Shown here piece after piece: positions 13,201-24,200 of a stretch of DNA of 62,000 nucleotides. Source of the stretch: Tubiluchus corallicola (lineage: Eukaryota; Priapulida; Priapulimorpha; Priapulimorphida; Tubiluchidae); the NCBI GenBank assembly GCA_030141605.1, contig JAQGDQ010002370.1, forward strand, positions 27,167-89,166. The letters run 5' to 3'. Numbering within the stretch: the stretch's first letter is position 1; every line of letters starts with the position of its first letter. The notes below the pieces were generated by a model that was not told the DNA's origin, did no database searches, and saw only the letters and a list, made by a program, of their open reading frames with translations. The translations under genes and the position numbers were made by a program.

Positions 13201-13654
13201 CGGAATTTAATGAACTAACTTAGCTAATTTCGAAAACTGTAAACTGATGTAATTTATTTCTTCCAGGCTTTCCGAAAAAATGACCAACCATATATTTTTA
13301 AAATCACACCAGCCCCTAACATGCACGTATTCCTAGTATTGAAACTTTCAACTACAGCATTTTTATTTTAGGAGACAATTTATTCTTATGTTAGTAAATG
13401 CATAAAAATTAAGCTGGCCAGCTAGCCTTTACTATCACTGCTTATTATCTTGTTATCATTGTCAAATACTTACACTATATCATAAGAGGCCTTAGGAATT
13501 TCAGTTAAAATGTTCAGCAATACACAATGTTTATAAGTATACAAAAAAACAAATATGCGGACACTAAAACATAGAAGACTTAAACATAAAAAATAAACAT
13601 AAGCGGCTAATGCAATGATTGCAGGTACATATAAGCAATAAAAATCTTTTCTTT

Positions 13655-13745
13655 TGATTTATTTATTTCACTTAAAGCTGCGGGCCTGGTGTGACCTCAC
13701 GGTTCGTACATCTGTAAGGCCCGCAACACTGTTGTAAGCTTAAAA
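13655..13745 (-). mobile_element. Probable retrotransposon 3' tail with a strong hairpin
   Basis: An 8-bp stem GCGGGCCT (13680-13687) / AGGCCCGC (13717-13724) closes a 29-nt loop. On the minus strand this is followed by a tail of gaaataaataaatca type. GC-rich hairpins followed by A-rich repeats are typical of LINE or SINE 3' ends. No coding part is attached, so assignment is tentative. Confidence 0.45.
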
Positions 13746-14124
13746 TTACAAAAGTCATATTTATGTACAAGTATGCATACTATTACGAAAAATAGCACCA
13801 GCCACTCAGATGAACTGACATTGAAAATACAATAAAGTAATAGTCTTCTTGGAGAACTGGATAGCAACCGCATAGAAATTAATTATTCTGTCAACAAAAT
13901 GAAAATAATTACACTGTGGTGAGTATTAATTAAATGGCTTCACGAACTTATAGACCTAGCAGCGAGAGTAATGCATTATTCAGTAATTCAGTAACACAAT
14001 AAAGCAATAAAATGATAAATCAATTTGTCAGTCTTAAAATGCAACGGGAAGTGATGGCGTACGTAAGGAAAAGAGAAACGCCGAGAACGTATTTATAACA
14101 TGTTGTTTCAGCGCACGTGAAACC

Positions 14125-14760
14125 AAAGAATATAATGCAATAGGCTGGTAACGCGTTACTGAACTGTAACAATTATTGTAGTATATATTAAACTAGATGA
14201 TTCAGTTGCATACTGCATAATGTAATAGCCTAGTAATGCGTTACTGAAATATATTATAACAGTAGTGCCACATTATCCTGTTTAATGCAATAACATACTA
14301 TACAATGTAATACAACTGACTAGTAATGCCGAATGCGTTAGTGAACTATAACAGCCACTGTACGTAATACTACATTGTATTGCATAATAAGCCTTTTCGC
14401 AGTTTCGTTGTGCGCACGCGCAGTTGCTATAGGTCTGTAGCCGTCACGTGACATGTGGGGAAAGCAAGTGGACTTTACTTAATTATGCATTAGTCTGCCC
14501 GTGAAGTAAAAATGAACTAGATAAGGTTCTATAGCTAGCATTCGTCCCTTTTCTTAATTACTTTTACAACAGCATGGGGTTGCGAGGCATTGTCAAGTGT
14601 ACACAAATGCGTTGTCTGGTACACTTAACCTTTGACCTTTTCACGATCATCATCAATCGTTGGAATTGTGAAAAGGCTCATTCTGCAGCATACTGTACAA
14701 TGCTAGTAATGCGTTATAGAACTACATTACAACACTAGCACTACACTGTGACTAGTGTGT
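14125..14760. repeat. Degenerate tandem array of about 90 bp, interrupted
   Basis: The motif 'gtaatgcgttactgaac' recurs with changes near 14147, 14234, 14325 and again, after an interruption, near 14706. It is accompanied by 'tactgcataatgtaatagcctagtaatg'-like context. The interruption is the candidate MITE at 14391-14677. Confidence 0.75.
14391..14677. mobile_element. Candidate MITE inserted in the 90-bp array (287 bp)
   Basis: It starts GCCTTTTCGCA and ends TGTGAAAAGGC, an 11-bp inverted repeat with one mismatch, and splits the surrounding degenerate array. It holds CpG-rich sequence (gtgcgcacgcgcag) and the palindrome GTCACGTGAC, unlike its flanks. I could not see a clear target duplication, so the superfamily is unknown. 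Confidence 0.55.
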
Positions 14761-16221
14761 ACATATATTTGTATTTTGCAAAATATGTATTATGAATGTG
14801 AGTAAAAAAGTTAGCCTAAATTCTCCTCCTTCCGTTAGATTAATTAATCATTCACATGGATAATTGCAATAACATGAAATGTTTCTCTAGTTCTAATATA
14901 ATTATTCACGAAAACACGAACTGCCATTTAATTTAGGTCTACGGCAGATCAAAACATACTTATTGAAATTATAGTAAAAGTAAATTAGACAATTACAATA
15001 ATTCTTTCCTATACGTATAGGTGGGCAGACTCGTCACGTTTTTGTCACACTTTTTGAAAACGGACAAATGACACTGTTACCAAGAAAATGTCTTATCTGA
15101 AAAACTCAGAAGCGAAATTTGTCCAGAAAAAGCAGCGGTGTTTTCATAATCATGCGTTAAATGGTGCCGCGAATCCAATTTATTCATTACCATGAGCATA
15201 ATTATATGATCGGAGATGCTTCTTATTGATTAATGTTGCAATTTGCGCGATAATTTTCACAGCAAGCTCACAGTAATATTACGAAATGCAGCCCAGGTGA
15301 TTCAAGCACATTTTATAGACAGGAAGAGAGAAGGGAGGTAGAATGAGCTTTAAAATGAGAAAAACGAATCTATCTATTCTGATTTTAGAGTAAAGGAACC
15401 AGGGCTTTACGTGTAATAACTGGGTTCCTTAGTCAAGCTTGAAGTTTAGAAATTTGTTATCCAAAATCACACAGCCCACGCTTGCTACAGTTTTGCTACT
15501 TAAATAAGAAATTTACCTTTTCTTACGGCAACGCTATACATTGTGTTCTACTGTATACTCAACGACAAGGCAAATTTTGCATGAAAAACATACAATGTAA
15601 GTCAAATGCATTTCGCATTTGAATCGGATTCGGTATTCGTACAGTGCAAAAGTAAGCAAAACCCATACGTTTAAATCTGTACTGCAATGATGCAATTCTC
15701 CCCAAACACGAAGTGTTGCATGAAAATTCAAAATGTTATTTATTATATAGGATGAGCGAAGAATGGCAAACATACAGTGCATTTCATTTAAAGTCAGACA
15801 TTTTTAGATGATATAATTTGTTAACGCTTTGATAAATTAACATCATATAAATAATGGTGCGCGTTTACCCCGATTTGTATAATCGTCATTTAGTTAAAAA
15901 ATAGCGAGTGCCGAAACACCGACGCTGTCAAATACTGAACGAATGCACAATTTTGACAATTTCTTGTTGCTGAAGTTGATGATGCGAGATTGCTCGCAGT
16001 GAGGACATCATCATATGCCCATTACGTCAACTATAGACAATGCTGAGGTGTCAAACAGCAAGAACAGACAAAGCTCAGCGCGAGTGGTCGCGTAATATAC
16101 CGTTCTGCCAACGGAAGGACACAACATCTTATGCTTTTCAATACAAATTGTGAAAGTAACTTATAGATTAATAACAGCAAGAATTATGCTTTGTGGGTTT
16201 GTCCCAAGTTTATATATATAT
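14761..16221. other. No gene recognised
   Basis: AT-rich sequence; no exon or RNA gene that I can support. Confidence 0.35.
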
Positions 16222-16246
16222 ATGTCGCCATTCTCTTTTACGTACG

Positions 16247-16248
<2 letters not shown>

Positions 16249-16338
<90 letters not shown>
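16249..16338. repeat. (AT)n(GA)n compound microsatellite
   Basis: About 68 bp of alternating TA directly followed by about 22 bp of GA. It starts at the inner end of the left 29-bp inverted arm. Confidence 0.97.
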
Positions 16339-16779
16339 CTGTTGCGTGGGAAGCCAATATTGCGTTACCTTACGGATTCCAAATAAAACAGTGCCGCCTC
16401 TACTTAACTTGCGGCGACCACAAATAAGACGGCAAATATTCTTATCTATGTACATCCCAATGTCAAGCCGACATGAAGATATGATGAATTGCCATGCAGA
16501 TGATCAGTCATGCAAGATGTCCCCCCAGAGAGACACAACAGCAGAGTGGATTTAAACAGTAATGCATTGAAGTAGACAGCAACGGCACAGTCAATAAAGA
16601 TGCCCCAAAGTTATGTCAATTGATGTCTCGGTTAATATTAACATATTAGCGAATGTTCGGTAAACGTAAGACATTTTTGCACACTGGGAAGCGACCATAT
16701 TCGAGAATAGATCTTTCATGCTTAGCGTGTGTTGTGAAATGGAAATTTTGTGTGGCACGGAGAATGATTGACTCGTCAG

Positions 16780-16915
16780 CATGTGTGAAGCACAATCCGA
16801 GTGTGACAGACACTGACAGCAAGTAGATGGGTGACCTCCCAGAATGCCGGTCCAGTGCCCCCATCTTAGAGGACTACCCTTGACAGTGTGCTAGGTTCCA
16901 GTTATCCACTTTACG
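16780..16915 (+). mobile_element. SINE-like fragment (family shared with 52.7 kb)
   Basis: 16880-16907 matches 52763-52790 at 23 of 28 positions (core TTGACAGxGxGCTAGG). The upstream 'agatgggtgacctcccagaat' aligns with 'ggtttgggtttgtcactcagaat' of the other copy. The stretch 'gatgggtgacctcccagaatgccgg' also resembles the internal-promoter end of 5S rRNA, which suggests but does not prove a Pol III origin. Confidence 0.45.
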
Positions 16916-17027
16916 CAGGAACTGCCGTAGAAATCTAGATACCGACATGCAATGTCAAATTGCATATAAAATAATCGGTCAAATGCAATCTAGGCAGGGG
17001 GGGCTACTGCGTCGTAACAGCGTACGT

Positions 17028-17468
17028 AAAAGAGAATGGCGACATTAATAAGGGCCTATAATAACATTTTCAATGTGACGAGGCATTATTAATGACAAAC
17101 GACAGACCGCTGCAGAGATTTTGTAGCAAGTATTTTTCGAGAAAAATAGCGTTTGAAAATCTCAGTGATTGGATTGATTCAAGACTCTGCACTGCATGTG
17201 AAAAACATGGAAGAGTAGGAAGTGATATGTAATAAGTTAAGTTAGAAGCTAGAACAAAAATAGTGTGGACACAATCATAGTAGGAATAAACTAACTTAGA
17301 GCAATGGATCTTAATGCACGTCACTTTATAGAGGTGTTTTGATTGAACTTGGATCGAAACTTTAACTAGTTTAACTTTAACTGTTGAAAGTCGGGACAGG
17401 CAGCAGTGGACACCAACCAAGATAACGGTATAAAGGGTACTCAATAACAGACCTTGTTACAAGACCAT
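17028..17468. repeat. 441-bp direct duplication, copy A
   Basis: It matches 17948-18388 over 441 bp at constant offset 920 with only a handful of substitutions. Both copies keep an open 124-codon frame on the minus strand and a 46-codon frame on the plus strand (from 17092). Neither resembles a family I know. The left edge lies inside the 29-bp inverted arm. Confidence 0.95.
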
Positions 17469-17947
17469 CGTCTTCTAAGGAAAACAAATGGTTGATGAAC
17501 AGGCAAACAGCACAAATTGACTTTTGTCCCAAGGAATACTGTTATTGCAAAAAATTTTTACTTTTCTGTATGAATAAGCTATATTTACTAATGACTAATA
17601 ATTTTACTTCAGAAAAGATTCGTTCTAGTAAAGTTAATAAATGGACCAAGTGATCCAATTCAGTTGCATCTAAGGTGAACAAAAGTAGTATTTTTTGTTA
17701 CCTCCATATTATACAAAAAAAATCACAAAATAAGTCTTTGCAATCATAAGGTTCGCCATACTGTTTACTGTATTGTAACGGCTATATTCCCTGAATGTAA
17801 ACGTGTTTAACAATTTTGATTTTCTCAGTTATTAGAAAACTATTTGTGTAATATTTAATGCTTAAAAATCAAACACAATGAAGCACACCTTGAAAAACAC
17901 GTTCAGTTCGTTTGCTGACATTATGCAAACACGCAGACGCTCCAGTG

Positions 17948-18388
17948 AAAAGAGAATGGCGACATTAATAAGGGCCTGTAATAACATTTTCAATGTGACG
18001 AGGCATTATTAATGACAAACGACAGACCGCTGCAGAGATTTTGTAGCAAGAATTTTTCGAGAAAAATGGCGTTTGAAAATCTCAGTGATTGGATTGATTC
18101 AAGACTCTGCACTGCATGTGAAAAACATGGAAGAGTAGGAAGTGATTTGTAATAAGTTAAGTTAGAAGCTAGAACAAAAATAGTGTGGACACAATCATAG
18201 TAGGAATAAACTAACTTAGAGCAATGGATCTTAATGCACGTCACTTTATAGAGGTGTTTTGATTGAACTTGGATCGAAACTTTAACTAGTTTAACTTTAA
18301 CTGTTGAAAGTCGGGACAGGCAGCAGTGGACACCAACCAAGATAACGGTATAAAGGGTACCCAATAACAGACCTTGTTACAAGACCAT
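17948..18388. repeat. 441-bp direct duplication, copy B
   Basis: The second copy, immediately upstream of the decayed LINE. The 479-bp spacer between copies is not obviously repetitive. The ends lack the TG...CA of LTRs, so a segmental duplication is more likely than a mini-LTR element. Confidence 0.95.
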
Positions 18389-20980
18389 GGTTTTTGTCCC
18401 ACGGACTAATATGTAAGCCTGACTTCGTTGGCTTAGTAGAAACTTGATTATCAGACGGTGCGTCGTTTAACAAATCGGGTTATGATACAAATGTTTTTGG
18501 TTCAGAACGTGAAAAGTAAAGAATTGCAGGTGGATTTGAATTGCTTCATTGTTCTGGTTTAAGTTCAATCTATGAAATTGTCAAAACCACGCATCCAAAC
18601 ATTGCGAGGTTCAAATTCAACTCGTCTGAATTACCTAAAAATGTTATATTTTGCTTAATTTGCATAAATTCTAAGTAGTAAATCCTACACCAGATCTACT
18701 GTATTGCAGTTACCTAATGATGTCATCAGTGGTGATTTCAATAACTAAACAAACAGCAAATTCGAATGATTTCATTTTAGATGAAGAAACTGCTAGTGAG
18801 CAAAACTTCACCACAATTCCATATCCTCATTTTCATTTGTATGACGTAAATTTGTTCCCGGATAGGTTTAACGAGGATAAAATTACTAATACACAAGGCC
18901 GGCAACTTGCTGAGCTTTGTCATGCAACTTATGGAATTTTGCACCTGTGAAGCAAGATTTAGCATTTTAAAGGGTAGAATTGGCAATAGTGAAAATACCG
19001 GGAGATTTATTTATCGTCAGCCGACAGGCTGTTCAGCAATTAACTGTATGTTATTGTCTTCAACATTCTGTACCAAAATTTTATTGATATGCATGTAGAT
19101 TTTTCTCTTTTATGTTTCTGTTTATGTTTGCTGAAAAAATGAAAATACACAAGCACAAGAGATGTAATATGAGGAGCAGAAAAAATATGTGTCCGTTGGA
19201 TAAAACAATTGTGTGGGACAATGCTCAAGCCCGACTTCAACCCTCTGGCCAATAATTATTAAAACATATTTTCCAAGCAATGAAACAACGCCAATCCAAA
19301 ATTGTCAAATATAAAATCAGGTAGTAAGTATAGCACCTTAAGTACTGTATCTGGCGTATAAGAAATTATTTTTCCAGCTGTAGCAGCTGGTATTAAATAA
19401 GTACAGCAGAAAATTTTCCAATCCGGGCATAATGCAAAAATTTTTTAAAAAATTGCTCGATTATGAACGTACAGTCCCAAAAAGAAAATTAAAAAATAAA
19501 GTATGCGTAAATTTCAATTAAATACAGATAATAGAGATGTCCAGTTAGCTATTTTTATTACAAAAGAAAACAACGACAAAACTGTTTAAGAAAAAGGCCA
19601 ATATCAAGGAAATTGCATGCTGCTCAGCTGCATTTACACATACACGAAGTTGTGTTAGCTGATCCTGGTTTAATTGAGTATTTTTTGGTTGAATTTGGTG
19701 TACTTTAATGCTGTACTCTGTCACTCATGCTGTTTTTATTGTATTTTATTGATTTAGATGAGTGTCTATAAAAAATGTACAAGATTCTGATGGCATAATA
19801 CTAATTAATGACATGTTTACAGATGATCTCGTTTTAATTATTGTAACTAAGAAGGGTTTGCTACATCAGTTAAAGCTACTGAACAGCCATTGTAGAAAAT
19901 GGAGTCTAAACTGTCAAATCCAGTGAGATTGAAATTTTAATATTTGAAAAGAGTACTTTTGTTGAATCACCAACAGGATTTCTTTTGCTACGGCACATTA
20001 ATAAAACAATATGTCGAGCACGAATGCATTGGCGTATATTTTAATCCAAATGATTAATTTAATGAATCTGTAAATTATCCTGCCTCGCAAGGCAACGAAG
20101 TAGTATTTTCTTTACTGAGTAAATCAAAAACATTTGGGTATTTTGAAGCCAACTTTGCAAATACCTTTCTTTAACATATATGCCAAACCCATCCTATGTT
20201 ATGGATGTGAAATCTGTGGTATGAAATATTTTGCTGTTCTTGAAACCCTTTTCTTAAATATTATAAAGCAATTTTAGGTGCTGACAACTCCTACTCCAGC
20301 CATGGTTGGAGCATTAGGAAGATATCAGATAAATTTAGATATTTCTTGTAGAGTTGTTAAATATTGGCTTCGGGTATTTCTTTTCCACAAACACGACTAT
20401 GCAACCAAGATACCACTTTAGCAAAACTTTAAATGTTCTTTGGTACAGGTCGTCGAAATTGATGTTAAATAGGATAAATTTGGATCAACTGCTAAATGCT
20501 GACTCAATAGCGCTTTATTCTAATACTGTCTGTCTTGCTGAAGGATGAGTTAAAGCTAACTTTTGAATAACCTGACGACAATCTCTAACAAATATGTCTA
20601 AATTGCACTTTTATCAACAAGTCCGAGTTTGTATTCGAATCTTCCTTATTAAATGATAAAAATATTAAAGACATAAAATCATAAACTTAGAACCTAGCGG
20701 ACGCAGTTTAGGAATCGTCTTTGTGAAACCTGTAACGTTGTAGAAGACAAATATTTTTATTTCATTGTTCAAAACACGCAGTAGCACGTAACGTTTGAAA
20801 TAATTATATAAGTGAACTATATCTAAGTTATATAACGCTTAGTAACGAAAAGAAGTTATCCAATATTATGCAGTCATCTGATGTAATGATGCAATGTGCT
20901 GTTTACTCTTGAATGTGCACGCAAACTGATGTGGTTTCTGTAAAACGTATTTTGGCTGGCCTTGTTGGTCATATACCACA
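18389..20980 (+). mobile_element. Decayed LINE (APE-type non-LTR retrotransposon)
   Basis: Plus-strand translation, with several frameshifts and stops, shows the order expected for an ORF2 protein. The apurinic endonuclease comes first: KPDFVGLVET then a stop where the usual Trp stands, then LS, at about 18412; SGDFN at 18728-18742; GRQLAELC and GRIGNSENTGRF...SAIN at 18898-19052. Reverse transcriptase follows with FTDDLVLI (degenerate YADD box) at about 19817-19840, then HCRKWSLN and IFEKSTF. The C-terminal region has AKPILCYGCEICG at about 20182 and RVVKYWLRVF at about 20350. The normal SxIDY endonuclease motif reads SAINC. It is dead but nearly full-length in layout. Its 3' end runs into the pentanucleotide array. 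The family resembles CR1/L2-like or related animal LINEs; the clade was not determined. Confidence 0.85.
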
Positions 20981-21205
20981 TAAACTAAACTAAACTAAAC
21001 TAAACTAAACTCAACTCAACTCAACTCAACTCAACTCAACTCAACTCAACTCAACGCAACGCAACGCAACGCAACGCAACGCAACGCAACGCAACGCAAC
21101 GCAACGCAACGCAACGCAACGCAACTCAACTCAACTCAACTCAACTCAACTCAACTCAACTCAACTCAACTCAACTCAACTCAACTCAACTAAACTAAAC
21201 TAAAC
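20981..21205 (+). repeat. Layered pentanucleotide array (TAAAC/TCAAC/GCAAC)
   Basis: 45 perfect 5-bp units in concentric blocks: TAAAC x6 (20981-21010), TCAAC x9 (21011-21055), GCAAC x14 (21056-21125), TCAAC x13 (21126-21190), TAAAC x3 (21191-21205). It directly follows the 3' end of the decayed LINE, so it probably grew from a (TAAAC)n retrotransposon tail. Confidence 0.97.
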
Positions 21206-24200
21206 TAATTATTATTAGAGTAAATTTAGCAGAGATGTGTGAAGCTACAGAATACATATACAAAAAAAAACAAAGTGCAGTGGAATTATAAAAAAAACTA
21301 TAGGATTTTGGTAAGGTTAGTTAATTACATAAAACAATTACTTCTACAGCTTGTATTAATAAGCTGGCAAAGTTGTTTTTACTTCTCAGTTAGGATATTG
21401 CTGGCCAAACGACCACAAACCCAGGAAAATTGTTTTTCTGATACTCTATTACTATCATGCTCATTTAGTGTGAGGAAGACAGATTAACCATTTAGTGAAA
21501 GGAAGACAGATTAATGAATAAAGCATTACAGGGTATTCAAAGAGTGTTTAATGTTTGTGTAATTTGCTTAAACAGCACATACTAATTGCGTCTACATTTT
21601 TCATTTCCTGGAGAGTTTTTTGCATGTGCAGTCCAGCGTACGTATAAAAACTGAAGAAACACTGAAAACCCAAGCCCGAAAAATCGTTCTCTTATACACA
21701 ATAACGGAATTTATTAACGATTAAGAGCAATGACGCGAGTAAATTCCGATTAATTCTTATGCAGCTCACTGACAGTTAAATGGCTTTGGATTGAAAAGCT
21801 TCCTTTAAAATGGCGATCCTACGGTCAGTGTGCTGTTGTTGAATACGTTTGAGGTCTTATTGCCATTTCTTTTAATTGGTGAAGTCGTGACGCATATGTT
21901 TAATCGTTACTTTCAACCATCACACCTAAGTAATTAATTTCACTTATTCAGTTACATGAAAAATATTACTGCCGGTTTGATTAGAAACAACTAAAAGCAG
22001 CAAATTCAATAATATATAATAATATTCAACATTGTTCTCTCAATTATTACAAACCAGTGGATTTCAAATCTGAGAAGCCATATGCACGGAATTGCAAGTA
22101 TACTCTTGTTTTGTCGCGTGAATGAGCACGCACGTGCACCAGAGACTAAAAACATACAGAAAAGCAATGACGTCTTGTAAAAGCAGCAATCAAGAGCCTG
22201 TTTTATGGTTGGATTGCCGCATCATATTGCTTTTACAACTTCCATGGCTGAGACGCCGACAAGGTGTATCTCCGCAAAGCAAGGAGAAAGTATGCAGTAA
22301 AGGCGAAACAGTTGGAACTTCCCAGTAAAATGCACCTTACGCAAACCTAAATATTTTCCAATTTCCATCAAATGCAGATACAGCCATCAAGAAGGAAAAA
22401 AGGTTGCACTAGGATATGCATCCAATTTTGGCTCCTCTGCAAGCCAAACTTAACCTAATAATGAAATATGGTTCCAGAAAAAATTCTGTGACTATAATGA
22501 AAGTTATGTGAAATAATTGCGGTAACACTCACTAGCCATTTTATAGTAACTTGTAGCACGGCAATATTGCCAGTGCAGTGAGACGAAATTCAAATAGATA
22601 CACGATATGCACATATATCAGCGAAATCGGAAATCAGAATTGGAAAAATCCTATTAGACGAGTGGAAAAATTCGTTTGCATGTCACTGGGTCTATAAATT
22701 GACTTTCATGTCAACAAGTTGAGAAAGCTGAGGAAAAAGTAAACTGATGTTTTACGAACTGTATGTGTGGCTTAGATGAAAAACATGTATTCCACATTGA
22801 TAATTTGCTTAGCAACGTACCTTTATAGTCAGGTGTACTGTTTGATTACATTTTTATCGTGTGGCGATTTTATGCAACTCTCATTAATACAACATCAGTT
22901 AATGAACAGGCTACAAACTATAGTAATTTCTGCTTTTTATTCTTGCTAAAAAAATTTCTGTGGCTTCACTATGCCTGTCTCCGATATACTCCGGCATACT
23001 TGCCGCGGGGCCACCAGTTCCACCAGCATGTCACCAGTAATTACGGAATATAGAAGTCATAAACAGCAATGTTCATATACAATTGACGTGATCAATACAC
23101 TAGAAGAGTAAGACTTAATGGCGATATTCAGAAGCAAGTACGTCAGGGGAGCTAGACTAGTGTACTTATTATACCCTAGATAAGCACAGTTTCTCAGATA
23201 ATTTACGCTGACCGCATTTGCATCAACAATACCACATAAAAGATAAGCTGTATAAGTTATATGAATTGTATTCAGTATCTATGCTGTTTAATAGCTTCCA
23301 AGTTTTAGATGTTCCCAAACAGCCATCTTCAAGGAGCTGTGTTGTCATAGCTCAAAATATATGTCAAAAGTTGAATGTAACTAAATGTGCGAAACTGAGT
23401 GTCAAATTCCAAAGTACATTAATGTTTAATACAATAACTTTAGTAAAGATTTTAGTACATTATTACGATAGACGTCGTGAAGTAGCGATGATGTGTAATG
23501 ATGAAGGGATATATAGGTTGTGCATTTCGATTTCGAGTACAAGTTTTGTATTCAGAAACCTGCTATTCATACATGCAAACCAAGAAGTCCCCCTTGCATT
23601 AAATAATATTTGATAAAATTACACAAATTTTTAAAATTTGGTAAAGTGCCAGGAATTTTATTTTATTTATATGAACTTGTGACCATTATCTCCAAACTAT
23701 ATAAATACGACGCTAACAATTTTTCGTTGAAATGTTAGTATTTATAAGAGTAAACGGTAATTCAAAGATGCTCAGTTGAAATTGCTTCAGTATTTCAGTT
23801 TTCTATCTTGAAACATGGTACGTGTGAGAAGGGTGCTCAAAGAACGTGCTAGAACGGTGCTAGAAGATTGTGACTGAAAGATGTATTTAAAAAAACAAAT
23901 TAGAACTCCTTGGAGACAACTAAGTTAGGATAGCTGCTCTTCGGATTATTCCTTTGGACATATCCACATTGTTTTGACATTGTGGATTTGAAATGAATAA
24001 TTCAGAATGCACCCAATAAATATTTCATCAAAATCAGCACATCTGCATTCTACTCGTCATTAAGAAACAGATGTTCAAGGCACCGTTTTACACACATAAA
24101 TGTACCTCAAAGGTTCGCTCGGAACGTCAAAAAGAGCAGCAAGCCGTGAATACTAATTTTGAGATGCACCTAAAAACTAAAAATTCTCACACAACGTCTA

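Larger units (their letters stand above)
16222..17045. repeat. Inverted repeat pair, 29-bp perfect arms, 824 bp overall
   Basis: The 29 bases at 16222-16250 (starting ATGTCGCCATTCTC) are the exact reverse complement of 17017-17045 (ending GAATGGCGACAT). Between them lie a long (AT)n(GA)n tract and a SINE-like segment. The arrangement is that of a TIR element, but I see no clean target duplication. The right arm runs into the direct duplication that starts at 17028. Confidence 0.85.

Noticed and set aside
16150-16455. Tyr-Ile and Leu-Ser repeat frames
   Set aside because: Products of the (AT)n(GA)n tract on both strands, not genes.
16820-16850. A 5S rRNA gene
   Set aside because: Only about 30 nt resemble 5S; the rest of the 120-nt molecule is absent, so at most a SINE with a 5S-like part.
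17028-18388. The 441-bp direct repeats as LTRs of a mini-LTR element
   Set aside because: The repeats lack TG...CA ends, there is no primer-binding site or polypurine tract that I can see, and one edge lies inside an inverted repeat.
23218-23613. 131-codon plus-strand frame
   Set aside because: No recognisable family, no domain, no splice partners; codon use looks like AT-rich non-coding DNA.
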